A stretch of DNA of 64,000 nt, from contig DASXJR010000096.1 of the NCBI GenBank assembly GCA_036497285.1, positions 1 through 64,000 of the forward strand, written 5' to 3'. The first letter of the stretch is position 1, and every line of letters starts with the position of its first letter. Shown in pieces: positions 1-8,227 of the stretch. The notes under the pieces were generated by a model that did not search any database, was not told the DNA's origin, and saw only the letters and a list, made by a program, of their open reading frames with translations. Position numbers and translations under genes: made by a program. This DNA is from RYN-133 sp036497285. Its GTDB lineage: Bacteria; Actinomycetota; Actinomycetes; Mycobacteriales; Jatrophihabitantaceae.

Positions 1-567
1 GCCGTGGTCGAGCACGATCCCGACCTCGTCGTCCTCGACGTCATGATGCCGGGTCTGGACGGGTTCGGCCTGCTGGCCAAGCTGCGCGCGGCCGGTTCGC
101 AGGTTCCGGTGATCTTCCTGACCGCGCGCGACGCCGCGAGCGACCGGATCGTCGGCCTGCGCGCCGGCGCCGACGACTACGTCGTCAAGCCGTTCAGCAT
201 CGAGGAGCTGCTCGCCCGCGTGCATGCCGTACTGCGGCGTTCCGTGCCGGACGACAACCGCGAGGGCGTGCTGCGTGTGGCCGACCTGGAGCTGGACGAG
301 AACAGCCACGAGGTCACCCGCGCCGGCGTCGAGGTCCACCTCACCGCCACCGAGTTCGAGCTGCTGCGCTACCTCATGCGCAACGAGCGGGTGGTGCTGT
401 CCAAGACCCAGATCCTCGACCGGGTGTGGAAGTACGACTTCCAGGGCCAGTCCAACATCGTCGAGCTCTACATCGGCTACCTGCGCAAGAAGGTCGATTC
501 GGCCGAGCCGAAGCTCATTCACACGATTCGCGGTGCGGGCTACGTCATCAAGGCGCCGCGCGGGTGA
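1..567 (+). CDS. OmpR-family response regulator (5' end outside window)
   Basis: DNA-binding output protein of a two-component system. The start lies to the left of the window; the visible 188 codons hold most of the receiver domain and the whole winged-helix output domain. Seen: the phospho-acceptor Asp in VVLDVMMPG (about residue 12 of the fragment), the switch Thr in FLTARD and the invariant Lys in VVKPFS (about 62), then a Trans_reg_C domain from about residue 90 to the end with the typical RVWKYDF and HTIRGAGYVIK motifs. The histidine kinase follows 7 bases after the stop, so the two are almost certainly a cognate pair. The signal sensed cannot be read from the sequence. Confidence 0.95.
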   Translation, partial: AVVEHDPDLVVLDVMMPGLDGFGLLAKLRAAGSQVPVIFLTARDAASDRIVGLRAGADDYVVKPFSIEELLARVHAVLRRSVPDDNREGVLRVADLELDENSHEVTRAGVEVHLTATEFELLRYLMRNERVVLSKTQILDRVWKYDFQGQSNIVELYIGYLRKKVDSAEPKLIHTIRGAGYVIKAPRG

Positions 568-574
568 ACCCACC

Positions 575-2059
575 GTGACCGCGGCCGGTCTGGTACCGGC
601 CGGGACGAACCGTCGGCGCTGGGGGCGGCAGAGGCTCGGGCCGCGGAGTCTGACCGCACGGCTGGTGACGGGTGTGGTCGCGCTTGTCATCGTGCTCGTC
701 TGTCTGATCGGTGGAGGCACCTACTTCGCGCTTCGCTACTTCCTGGAGCAACGCCTCGACCAGCAGCTGCTGGCCACGACGAACAGCGCGCAGGTCAACA
801 ACCTCTTCTTCGCTTCCCACATGCACGATCCCGGGCTTCACGTGCCACAAGACGTATGGGCGGTCGCACTCACGCCCGGCGGAGGGTTGCTCACATACCC
901 CGACACCCCGGTAGCTGAGCGCATGAGGCTCACTCCCGCTGACCGGCAGGCCCTTGCCGATAGCAGTACACCTGATCTGGCCACGATCACGACGACGGAC
1001 GGCATCCAGCTGCGCGTCACCACGCTGCACGGCACGCTCACCTCCGGAAGCATCGAGCAGCCGGCGGTCGCGGTGATCGGCCTGTCCACGGCCGAGGAGA
1101 AGCGCACCCTCGGCCAGCTGGTGACGCTGGAGCTGGTCATCGGCGGGGCGGCGGTGCTGGTGGCGCTGCTCGCCACCTCCCTGGGCGTCCGGTTCAGCCT
1201 GCGCCGGCTGCGCCAGGTGACAACTACGGCGAACGAGGTCGCCGCGGAGCTGTCACCGACCGGCGCCGGCCTCGACCGGCGGGTCGAGGTCGAGGACGAC
1301 ACCACAGAGGTCGGCCAACTCGCCGAGTCGATGAACACGCTGCTCGCGACCGTCGAAACCCAGTTCGCGGCGCGCCTGGAGAGTGAAGCCCGGCTGCGCC
1401 AGTTCCTCGCCGACGCCTCGCACGAGTTGCGGACCCCGCTGACCTCCATTCGCGGGTACGCCGAACTGGCCCGCATGCAGCGCGCCGCGGGGGAGAGCGC
1501 GGAGGACAACCTGGCCCGCATCGAATCCGAAGGCACCCGCATGTCGCGCCTCGTCGAGGACCTGCTCACCCTCGCCCGCGGCGACCAGGGCGGCGCGCCG
1601 ATCCGCGAGCTGATCGACGTCGGCGAGCTGATCGACGACGTCGTCAGCGACACCCGCGTCGCGTTCCCCGAGCGGCACGTCGACGCGGAGACCGTGCCAG
1701 GCGTTCACGTCGTCGGTGACCGCGACCAACTGCTGCGGGCGGTGCGCAATCTCGTCACGAACGCTGCCGTCCACACCGCGGCGGAGCGTCCGATCCTGCT
1801 CCGCGGCGCCGAGCACGGGACCGACGTCGTCATCCAGGTCATCGACGGCGGCCCGGGCCTGCCACCAGAGGAAGCAGCACACGTCTTCGAGCGATTCTGG
1901 CGCGCGGACAAGGCCCGTTCGCGTGCCCGCGGCGGATCCGGACTGGGCCTGGCCATCGTCGCGTCGATCGTGGCCGCCAACGGCGGCACCGTCCGCTTCG
2001 AGAGCTCGGTGGAGCACGGGTCCACGGTTACGATCACGCTCCCCGCGGTCTCCGGTTGA
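575..2059 (+). CDS. Sensor histidine kinase, partner of the upstream regulator
   Basis: Membrane histidine kinase of 494 residues. Domains seen: TM1 about 29-55, an extracytoplasmic sensor region of about 130 residues, TM2 about 183-205, a HAMP linker, HisKA with the phospho-acceptor His in ASHELRTPLTS (about 283), and HATPase with the N box (NLVTNAAVHT), DGGPGLP and the G box (GGSGLGLA). The GTG at 575 is chosen because it lies just after the regulator stop; the open frame continues upstream only as a shadow of the regulator gene. The layout is like that of mycobacterial TcrS/PrrB-type kinases. The ligand is unknown. Confidence 0.93.
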   Translation: MTAAGLVPAGTNRRRWGRQRLGPRSLTARLVTGVVALVIVLVCLIGGGTYFALRYFLEQRLDQQLLATTNSAQVNNLFFASHMHDPGLHVPQDVWAVALTPGGGLLTYPDTPVAERMRLTPADRQALADSSTPDLATITTTDGIQLRVTTLHGTLTSGSIEQPAVAVIGLSTAEEKRTLGQLVTLELVIGGAAVLVALLATSLGVRFSLRRLRQVTTTANEVAAELSPTGAGLDRRVEVEDDTTEVGQLAESMNTLLATVETQFAARLESEARLRQFLADASHELRTPLTSIRGYAELARMQRAAGESAEDNLARIESEGTRMSRLVEDLLTLARGDQGGAPIRELIDVGELIDDVVSDTRVAFPERHVDAETVPGVHVVGDRDQLLRAVRNLVTNAAVHTAAERPILLRGAEHGTDVVIQVIDGGPGLPPEEAAHVFERFWRADKARSRARGGSGLGLAIVASIVAANGGTVRFESSVEHGSTVTITLPAVSG

Positions 2060-2069
2060 GCTGGTTCGG

Positions 2070-2075
2070 CACAAT
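2070..2075 (+). promoter_or_regulatory. Weak -10 candidate for leaderless hisI
   Basis: CACAAT ends 6 nt before the GTG at 2082, the spacing seen at other leaderless starts here. It does not fit TANNNT, so this is only a candidate for an hisI-trpE promoter. Confidence 0.3.
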
Positions 2076-2081
2076 CGAGGG

Positions 2082-2417
2082 GTGCCGCTCGACCCAGCCA
2101 TCGCCGCGCGCCTCAAGCGCGACCCCGCCGGACTCGTCGCCGCCGTCGTACAGCAGTACGACACCGGCGAGGTCCTCATGGTCGGCTGGATGGACGACGA
2201 AGCGCTGCACCGCACGTTGACCACGGGGCGGGCGACCTACTGGTCACGGTCGCGGCGGGAGTACTGGGTCAAGGGCGAGACGTCCGGGCACGCCCAGCAC
2301 GTCAAGTCGGTCGCGCTCGACTGCGACGCCGACGCGGTGCTCGTCAAGGTCGACCAGATCGGCGCTGCCTGCCACACCGGCGACCGCACCTGCTTCGACG
2401 CGGACGTGATCTTGTGA
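2082..2417 (+). CDS. hisI: Phosphoribosyl-AMP cyclohydrolase
   Basis: Third step of histidine synthesis: opens the adenine ring of phosphoribosyl-AMP; cytoplasmic, Zn/Mg dependent. The 111-residue protein is full length for stand-alone HisI. Seen: MVGWMDDEAL, TGRATYWSRSR, the metal-binding LDCDADA and the two further cysteines in AACHTGDRTCF. The GTG at 2082 is the only start that gives the standard N-terminus. Its stop overlaps the trpE start (GTGA), so the two are translationally coupled, as in mycobacteria where hisI lies near trpE. Confidence 0.95.
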   Translation: MPLDPAIAARLKRDPAGLVAAVVQQYDTGEVLMVGWMDDEALHRTLTTGRATYWSRSRREYWVKGETSGHAQHVKSVALDCDADAVLVKVDQIGAACHTGDRTCFDADVIL

Positions 2418-3907
2418 TCAGCCGCGCCGACCTCGACGAGCTCAAGAAGACGCACCGGCTCGTCCCGATCACGCGCACCCTGTTCGCCGACGCCGAGACG
2501 CCGGTCGGCGTGTACCGCAAGCTCGCCGCCGGACGTCCTGGCACGTTCCTGCTCGAATCGGCCGAGGTCGGCGCGTCGTTCTCCCGATGGTCGTTCGTCG
2601 GCGTCGACGCGATCGCCTCGCTGTCGGTCGCGGACGGCCAGGCGGTGTGGACGGGCGAGGTGCCCGCCGGCGTGCCCTCCGACGGCGACCCGCTCGAGGT
2701 GCTCGGCGCGGCCTGGCGGGCACTCAAGGGTCCGCGCCTGCCCGGGCTGCCGCCGCTGACCGGCGGGTTCGTCGGTTACCTGGCCTACGACGTGGTGCGG
2801 CGCATCGAGCGGCTGCCCGACAAGGCGGTCGACGATCTCGGCCTGCCCGAGCTCACCATGCTGTTGGTCACCGACCTCGCCGCGGTCGATCACTTCGAGT
2901 GCACCGTGTTGCTGATCGCCAACGCGATCCTGCATCCGTCGATGAGCGCCGCCGAACTCGACGCCGCCTACGCCGACGCGCAGCAGCGGCTCGACGCGAT
3001 GCAGGCCGCGCTCGACACGCCCGCGGAATCCACCGTCGCGACGGTCGGCATCGCGCCGCCCAAGGACGCGGTGTCGCGCACCCCCGAGGGGCAGTACCAG
3101 CCTGTGGTCGAGTTGGCGCTCGAGGCGATCCGCGCCGGTGAGGTGTTCCAGATCCAGGTCGGGCAGCGCTTCGGCGTCGAGACCAGCGCCGACCCGCTCG
3201 ACGTGTACCGCGTACTGCGCACGCTCAATCCGTCGCCGTACATGTACTTCCTGCGCACTTCCGAGGTCGACGTGGTCGGCTGCAGCCCCGAAGCACTGGT
3301 GACCGTGTCGGCCGGCAAGGCGGTGCTGCATCCGATCGCCGGTACCCGCAAACGCGGCGCGACCGCCGAGCGCGACGCGGCGCTGGCCGCGGAACTGGTC
3401 AACGACCCGAAGGAGCAGGCCGAGCACGTCATGCTCGTCGACCTGGCCCGCAACGACCTCGGCCGGGTGTCCGCGCCGGGCAGCGTTCGGGTGGTCGAGT
3501 TCGGCGCGGTCGAGCGCTACAGCCATGTCTGGCACATCGTGTCGACGGTCGAATCCGTCGTGGCCGACGGCATGGATGCCTTCGACGTGCTCAAGGCGAG
3601 CTTCCCCGCGGGCACGTTGACCGGCGCGCCGAAGGTGCGGGCGATGGAGCTGATCGACGAGTTCGAGCCGGTGCGCCGGGGCGTGTACGGGGGAGCGGTC
3701 GGCTACCTCGACGCCGCCGGTGACCTGGACGTCGCGATCGCGATTCGTACCGCGGTGATGCGGGACGGTATTGCGTACGTACAGGCCTCGGCGGGCATCG
3801 TCGCCGACAGCGTTCCCCGTCTGGAAGAGCTCGAGACCCGCAACAAGGCGCGTGCCGTGCTGCAGGCGATTGCGACCGCGGAAACTCTGCGGCCGGTGCG
3901 GCGATGA
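2414..3907 (+). CDS. trpE: Anthranilate synthase component I
   Basis: Converts chorismate and ammonia (from the glutaminase subunit TrpG) to anthranilate, the first committed step of tryptophan synthesis. 497 residues, normal length. Seen: the N-terminal LLES feedback-site motif (FLLESAEVG), and the chorismate-binding core with PIAGTRKRG, DPKEQAEHVML, VDLARNDLGRV and GTLTGAPKVRAMELIDE. It starts with GTG inside the hisI stop. Its own stop overlaps the ATG of the next gene (ATGA). No trpG or trpD lies in the window, so those must be elsewhere. LLES suggests that allosteric inhibition by Trp is kept. Confidence 0.97.
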   Translation: MISRADLDELKKTHRLVPITRTLFADAETPVGVYRKLAAGRPGTFLLESAEVGASFSRWSFVGVDAIASLSVADGQAVWTGEVPAGVPSDGDPLEVLGAAWRALKGPRLPGLPPLTGGFVGYLAYDVVRRIERLPDKAVDDLGLPELTMLLVTDLAAVDHFECTVLLIANAILHPSMSAAELDAAYADAQQRLDAMQAALDTPAESTVATVGIAPPKDAVSRTPEGQYQPVVELALEAIRAGEVFQIQVGQRFGVETSADPLDVYRVLRTLNPSPYMYFLRTSEVDVVGCSPEALVTVSAGKAVLHPIAGTRKRGATAERDAALAAELVNDPKEQAEHVMLVDLARNDLGRVSAPGSVRVVEFGAVERYSHVWHIVSTVESVVADGMDAFDVLKASFPAGTLTGAPKVRAMELIDEFEPVRRGVYGGAVGYLDAAGDLDVAIAIRTAVMRDGIAYVQASAGIVADSVPRLEELETRNKARAVLQAIATAETLRPVRR

Positions 3908-4497
3908 AGGCATTCGGGGCAGCGCTCGGCGCGCAGATCATCGGTGCCGCCGCGCTGTTGTTGATCGCGACGCGCGATTGGCAGACGGTCACCACCGTGC
4001 GTCCTCGCCCGTTCGGGACGGACGTGCTCGAGCTGACCGGACGCACCGTCGACGGCGCGATCACCGCGCTCGCCCTGGTCGCGCTGGCCGGCGTGGTGGC
4101 GGTGATCGCGACGAAGTCGACGGTGCGCCGCGTGGTCGGCGCGCTGGTCGCACTGGCCGGGGCCGCGCTCGTCTGGCGCACGAGCATGGCGTTCGCGGCC
4201 GTGAGCGACGCGCGGGCGCGCGCGCTGGTGAGCGCGAAGCATCCGCAGGTGGTCGGTCCGCCGCAGATCACCACCCATCCGGTCTGGCCCGCGCTCTCGC
4301 TGGTCGCTGCGGTGCTCGTCGTCGCCGCGGGTGCGGCAATCGCGCTGCGCGGCGGCCACTGGGCCGGGATGTCGTCGCGCTACGAGCGCCAATCCGTCGA
4401 TCCGGAGCAGGCCAAGGCCCGCGCGGACGCGTCCTTGTGGGCGGCGCTGGAAAGCGGCGACGACCCCACGGCGCGCGACCCGCGGGACGCGCACTGA
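3904..4497 (+). CDS. Trp biosynthesis-associated membrane protein
   Basis: 197-residue membrane protein of the Trp_oprn_chp family, found between trpE and trpC in many actinobacteria; its exact function is not known. Hydrophobic segments lie at about residues 5-22, 55-75, 80-100 and 130-155; the C-terminal tail (about 160-197) is hydrophilic. It has the family pattern of TM segments and the conserved placement next to trpE. Translation is coupled to trpE through ATGA. A transport or sensing role in Trp metabolism is an inference from context only. Confidence 0.85.
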   Translation: MKAFGAALGAQIIGAAALLLIATRDWQTVTTVRPRPFGTDVLELTGRTVDGAITALALVALAGVVAVIATKSTVRRVVGALVALAGAALVWRTSMAFAAVSDARARALVSAKHPQVVGPPQITTHPVWPALSLVAAVLVVAAGAAIALRGGHWAGMSSRYERQSVDPEQAKARADASLWAALESGDDPTARDPRDAH

Positions 4498-4555
4498 ACT
4501 ACGCCAGTTACGCTCATCCGAACGAATGCACCAGATGCCGCGGGGGGTTGGAATC

Positions 4556-5383
4556 GTGGGCGACGTTCCGGGCGACGACGTTCTCAGTGACATCGTCGCC
4601 GGCGTCCGGGAGGACGTCGCAGCACGTGAGGCGCTGATCCCGCTCGACGAGGTCAAGGCCCGCGCCGCGGCAGCACCTCCTGCCCTGGACGGCCTGGCTG
4701 CGCTCCGCGCGCCGGGTGTCGGCGTCATCGCCGAGGTCAAGCGCCGCAGCCCGTCCGCCGGGCCGTTGGCCACCATCAACGATCCCGCCGCCCTCGCGGT
4801 CGAGTACGAGGCGGGCGGCGCCCGCATGATCAGCGTGCTGACCGAGCAGCGCCGGTTCGGCGGTTCGCTCGACGACCTGGAAGCGGTGCGCGCCCGGGTG
4901 CAGGTGCCCGTGCTGCGCAAGGACTTCGTCGTGGGGTCCTACCAGGTGCACGAGGCACGCGCGCACGGCGCGGACGTCATCCTGCTCATCGTCGCGGCGC
5001 TGCCGCAGAACGTGCTCATCGGGCTGCGCGAGCGTGTCGAATCGCTCGGCATGACCGCGCTGGTCGAGGTCCACACCGAAGAGGAAGCGTCACGCGCCAT
5101 CGACGCCGGCGCCATGGTGATCGGCGTGAACGCGCGCAACCTGAAGACCCTGGAGGTCGACCGTTCGACCTTCGAACGCATCGCGCCCGGTTTGCCCAGC
5201 GACGTAGTGAAGATCGCCGAGTCCGGGGTGCGCGGACCGCTCGACCTCATCGAGTACGCAGCAGCCGGTGCGGATGCTGTGCTGGTGGGCGAGAACCTGG
5301 TGACCACCACAGACCCGCGGCATGCGGTCGCGGAACTCGTGACCGCCGGAGCACATCCGGCGACACCGCGCCGCGCCATCTGA
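4556..5383 (+). CDS. trpC: Indole-3-glycerol phosphate synthase
   Basis: Closes the indole ring from CdRP in tryptophan synthesis; cytoplasmic TIM barrel. Seen: VIAEVKRRSPSAG (catalytic Lys and substrate phosphate region), VLRKDFVV (catalytic Lys), LVEVHTEEE, IGVNARNLKTLEV and AESGVRG, all in order. The GTG at 4556 gives 275 residues, the usual length, and has a GGGGGG Shine-Dalgarno 8 nt upstream; the in-frame ATGs at 4526 and 4535 would add 7-10 residues with no better ribosome site. It lies 58 bases after the membrane protein gene. Confidence 0.95.
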   Translation: MGDVPGDDVLSDIVAGVREDVAAREALIPLDEVKARAAAAPPALDGLAALRAPGVGVIAEVKRRSPSAGPLATINDPAALAVEYEAGGARMISVLTEQRRFGGSLDDLEAVRARVQVPVLRKDFVVGSYQVHEARAHGADVILLIVAALPQNVLIGLRERVESLGMTALVEVHTEEEASRAIDAGAMVIGVNARNLKTLEVDRSTFERIAPGLPSDVVKIAESGVRGPLDLIEYAAAGADAVLVGENLVTTTDPRHAVAELVTAGAHPATPRRAI

Positions 5384-5387
5384 CGCC

Positions 5388-6068
5388 GTGACCATGAAGG
5401 AACCGGGGGACCAACTACGGCGAGACCGCGACCCGGACACCCAACCGATCCCGACCGTCCGGACCGGTGAGCGGCAACGCGCGGCCATCGCGCTCGGCGT
5501 GCTCGCGATCGCTGCCCTGGTCGTCGTCGGCATCATGGTTGCCGTCCTCGGGTCGAGCGGCGGCGGCACCCCGGCCTCGACCCCGATCGCGCACGGCACC
5601 GGCCCGAACGTCGTGGCGACCGGAGGCAACCCGCCCAGCCACCAGCCGAGCCACCGCTCGTCCGGCAAGCCCACCAAGGCGCACAGCAGCCACCCGACGA
5701 AGCAGCCGTCGAGCAGCCCGCGGTCGGGTCCGGTGTCATGCCCGACGAGCGCGCCGTGCGACCTGCCCGACGACGTCGGCAACGTCGTGCAGGCGCTCAA
5801 CAGCTACCGGTCCGCGCATGGGATGCCGGCCGTCCGGGGCACCGTCACCCAGGCAGCGCGCACCTGCGCGGTCAGTAGCGGGGACACCTGTCCCAGCGGC
5901 TTCTTCTGGGAACCGGTGCCGCGCAATGGCGAACAAGTCATCAGCAAGATCGCCAATTCGGGCGACGGCAGCGCATTCCTGCTCGACAGCAACCTCAAGG
6001 CGGTGCAGGTCGGCTGGGCCTACATCCCGTCGTCGAAGAGCTTCGAGTGCGCGATCGTCACCGGCTAG
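5388..6068 (+). CDS. Membrane-anchored protein with a CAP/SCP-like C-terminal domain
   Basis: 226 residues. A short cytoplasmic N-terminus, one TM helix at about 32-54, a Ser/Pro/Thr/His-rich linker (about 58-118) and a compact C-terminal domain (about 119-226) with five cysteines. The C-terminal domain loosely matches the CAP/SCP1 pattern (ALNSYRSAHGMPAV near its start, AVQVGWAYIPSS near its end), but the usual active-site His residues are not evident, so this is a tentative call. It starts with GTG 4 bases after trpC (alternative ATG at 5394), so it is likely co-transcribed, but no link to Trp synthesis is evident. Probably extracytoplasmic. Confidence 0.65.
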   Translation: MTMKEPGDQLRRDRDPDTQPIPTVRTGERQRAAIALGVLAIAALVVVGIMVAVLGSSGGGTPASTPIAHGTGPNVVATGGNPPSHQPSHRSSGKPTKAHSSHPTKQPSSSPRSGPVSCPTSAPCDLPDDVGNVVQALNSYRSAHGMPAVRGTVTQAARTCAVSSGDTCPSGFFWEPVPRNGEQVISKIANSGDGSAFLLDSNLKAVQVGWAYIPSSKSFECAIVTG

Positions 6069-6850
6069 TGTTCCGCCTGCGCCCGGAAGTCGCGGGTCAC
6101 GTCGCCGGTCTGTTCGAGTGACGGACGCACGACGGGGTCGAACAGCAGCACCACGCCGAGAGTGTCGCCGTCTGCCCATACGCCGACGGTGGCGCTGAGT
6201 CCGTTGACCTGCACGCTGCTGCACCGCAGCGATCCGCCCAGCGGCCCTGCGTCGACAGTCAGCGGTGTCAGCGCCGCACCCGCACCGGCGAGCACCTCCG
6301 CCGTCACCTGACCCGAGCTCTCGCTGCGCAGCTGCTGCCCGATGGTCGGGCTCTCACTGCCGCTGAACCCGACGAACAAGGCGCTCGGGGCGCTCTGCGA
6401 GCCGCGGGCATAGACACCGACCCTCGCCCTGGTCAGATCAGTGGTCGGGATAGAGCCGAAGGTGCCGTTGCTGCCGAAGATGGTGGTGATGTGGCTGCCG
6501 CTGACCGTCGACAGCTTCACGTAGTCGCCCGCGGTCTCGGGCAGGCTGAGCGTGTGCCGTGACGGGCCCGCTGCACTGATCACCAACGTCGTGACGATCG
6601 CGAGCAGGGCGACGGCAACCGCGCTCACGACCGCGATGGTGCGGCGTCGCGCGGTCGGCTGTGGACCGGCCGGGTACGGCGCCCACCCCGAACCGGGCTG
6701 CCACACCATCGGCGGTGGCGGGTACTGAACCGGCGGCGCCATCGGCGGAACCGGGTAGGTGGACCGGCCGGTCGCGAGCACCTCGTTCAGCGGCGGGGTT
6801 CGCTGCGCGGGCGGCGCGAACGGTGCCGGCGGCTCGTAGGGCTGATCCAC
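6065..6850 (-). CDS. Proline-rich single-pass membrane protein, unknown function
   Basis: 261 residues. The first 65 residues are proline-rich and cytoplasmic (PPPPMVWQP and similar), followed by Arg-Arg-Arg and one TM helix at about 71-93, then an extracytoplasmic domain of about 165 residues that I do not recognise. This layout (proline-rich tail, single TM, small outer domain) is common in actinobacterial cell-envelope proteins. The GTG start at 6850 lies 7 nt after a TACCGT -10 element, so its mRNA is probably leaderless. It converges with and overlaps the preceding gene by 4 bases (6065-6068), and is transcribed away from trpBA. Confidence 0.75.
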   Translation of the reverse strand: MDQPYEPPAPFAPPAQRTPPLNEVLATGRSTYPVPPMAPPVQYPPPPMVWQPGSGWAPYPAGPQPTARRRTIAVVSAVAVALLAIVTTLVISAAGPSRHTLSLPETAGDYVKLSTVSGSHITTIFGSNGTFGSIPTTDLTRARVGVYARGSQSAPSALFVGFSGSESPTIGQQLRSESSGQVTAEVLAGAGAALTPLTVDAGPLGGSLRCSSVQVNGLSATVGVWADGDTLGVVLLFDPVVRPSLEQTGDVTRDFRAQAEH

Positions 6851-6857
6851 GTAGACA

Positions 6858-6863
6858 ACGGTA
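6858..6863 (-). promoter_or_regulatory. -10 element for leaderless start at 6850
   Basis: Read on the minus strand, TACCGT lies 7 nt before the GTG at 6850. The opposite-strand trpBA promoter (6882-6887) is only about 20 bp away, so the two promoters are divergent and overlapping. Confidence 0.5.
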
Positions 6864-6881
6864 ACGCCGCGGCAGCTCGGT

Positions 6882-6887
6882 TAGACT
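6882..6887 (+). promoter_or_regulatory. -10 element of the trpBA leader transcript
   Basis: TAGACT followed by 7 nt and then the ATG at 6895. The same TAGACT-7-ATG arrangement precedes pdxS (39431). No good -35 hexamer is visible. Transcription would start at or next to the leader ATG. Confidence 0.55.
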
Positions 6888-6894
6888 GCCTCGC

Positions 6895-6930
6895 ATGCGT
6901 GGGATGCAGCGCGGGCGATGGCGGGCGTGA
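6895..6930 (+). CDS. Candidate leaderless Trp leader peptide upstream of trpBA
   Basis: Eleven-codon ORF, MRGMQRGRWRA then TGA, with one Trp codon (TGG at 6919). It begins exactly where a transcript from the TAGACT at 6882-6887 would start. The region is GC-rich and self-complementary: CGGGCGA (6911-6917) can pair with TCGCCCG downstream (about 6938-6944), which would enclose the Trp codon and stop. Leaderless Trp leader peptides that control trp operons by attenuation are known in actinobacteria; that this one works so is an inference. Its weak points are the single Trp codon and the absence of an obvious U-tract. Confidence 0.4.
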   Translation: MRGMQRGRWRA

Positions 6931-6976
6931 CGCTCCGTCGCCCGTTCGTCCCGTCCCATCCGCTCGGAGTTCCCTC

Positions 6977-8227
6977 ATGACGCACACCGTCGTCCCTGAC
7001 GCCACGGGCCATTTCGGTCGCTACGGCGGCCGTTTCGTGCCCGAGGCCCTCATCGCCGCGATCGACGAGCTGACCGCCGCGTTCCACGAGACGCAGACCG
7101 ATCCCGCCTTCCGCGCCGAACTGCAGGCGCTGCAGCGTGACTACACCGGACGCCCCTCGCCGATCACCGACGTTCCCAAGTTCTCGGAGCGGGCCGGCGG
7201 AGCGCGGGTCATCCTCAAACGCGAGGACCTCAACCACACCGGCTCGCACAAGATCAACAATGTGCTGGGCCAGGCTCTGCTGACCCGGCACATCGGCAAG
7301 AAGCGGGTCATCGCCGAGACGGGCGCCGGCCAGCACGGCGTCGCGACCGCCACCGCGGCTGCGCTGCTCGGTCTCGAGTGCGTCGTCTACATGGGCGAGG
7401 AGGACACTCGGCGCCAGGCGCTCAACGTCGCCCGGATGCGGCTGCTCGGCGCCGAGGTCGTGCCGGTCACCACCGGTTCGCGCACGCTCAAGGACGCGAT
7501 CAACGAAGCGATGCGCGACTGGGTCACGAACGTCGAGACGACCAACTACGTGTTCGGCACGGTCGCCGGTCCGCACCCGTTCCCGCTGATGGTGCGCGAG
7601 TACCAGCGCGTCATCGGCGACGAGGCGCGTGGCCAGGTGCTCGAGCGCTGCGGCCGACTGCCCGACGCCGTGGTGGCGTGCGTCGGCGGCGGCTCGAACG
7701 CGATCGGGATCTTCACCGCGTTCGTGCCGGACGAGTCGGTACGCCTGGTCGGTTTCGAAGCCGGCGGGGACGGCCTGGCCACCGGGCGGCACGCCGCATC
7801 GATCACCGGCGGTACGCCGGGTGTGCTGCACGGCGCGCGTTCCTACCTGCTGCAGGACGAGAACGGGCAGACGATCGAATCGCATTCGATCTCGGCGGGC
7901 CTGGACTACCCGGGCGTCGGCCCGGAGCACTCGTACCTGCACGACGTCGGACGCGCGGAATACCGGCCGATCACCGACGAGCAGGCCATGGACGCGTTCG
8001 CCCTGCTGTCGCGGACCGAAGGGATCATCCCGGCCATCGAGTCGGCCCACGCGCTCGCGGGCGCGATCGGTCTGGGACACGAACTGGGTCCCGACGCGAT
8101 CATCCTGGTGAACCTGTCCGGCCGCGGCGACAAGGACGTCGAGACGGCGACGCGCTATTTCGGCATGAATCTGCAGAACGAACTCGACGAACCCGCCGCC
8201 GAGCACAACCCGGAGACAGTCGCATGA
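6977..8227 (+). CDS. trpB: Tryptophan synthase beta chain
   Basis: Joins indole and serine to form tryptophan with pyridoxal phosphate, in an alpha2beta2 complex with TrpA. 416 residues, full length. Seen: FGRYGGRFVPE at the N-terminus, KREDLNHTGSHKINN with the PLP Lys, the catalytic Glu in AETGAGQHG, GGGSNAIGIF for cofactor phosphate binding, SAGLDYPGVGPEH and NLSGRGDKD. The ATG at 6977 fits the family N-terminus; a longer frame from GTG 6899 would only add non-conserved residues from the leader. The stop overlaps the trpA start (ATGA), so the chains are coupled. Confidence 0.97.
   Translation: MTHTVVPDATGHFGRYGGRFVPEALIAAIDELTAAFHETQTDPAFRAELQALQRDYTGRPSPITDVPKFSERAGGARVILKREDLNHTGSHKINNVLGQALLTRHIGKKRVIAETGAGQHGVATATAAALLGLECVVYMGEEDTRRQALNVARMRLLGAEVVPVTTGSRTLKDAINEAMRDWVTNVETTNYVFGTVAGPHPFPLMVREYQRVIGDEARGQVLERCGRLPDAVVACVGGGSNAIGIFTAFVPDESVRLVGFEAGGDGLATGRHAASITGGTPGVLHGARSYLLQDENGQTIESHSISAGLDYPGVGPEHSYLHDVGRAEYRPITDEQAMDAFALLSRTEGIIPAIESAHALAGAIGLGHELGPDAIILVNLSGRGDKDVETATRYFGMNLQNELDEPAAEHNPETVA

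Noticed and set aside
2237..3913. 558-codon open frame on the minus strand
   Set aside because: Antisense shadow of trpE; high GC leaves the opposite frame open. Its translation is rich in Arg, His and Gly and shows no domain.
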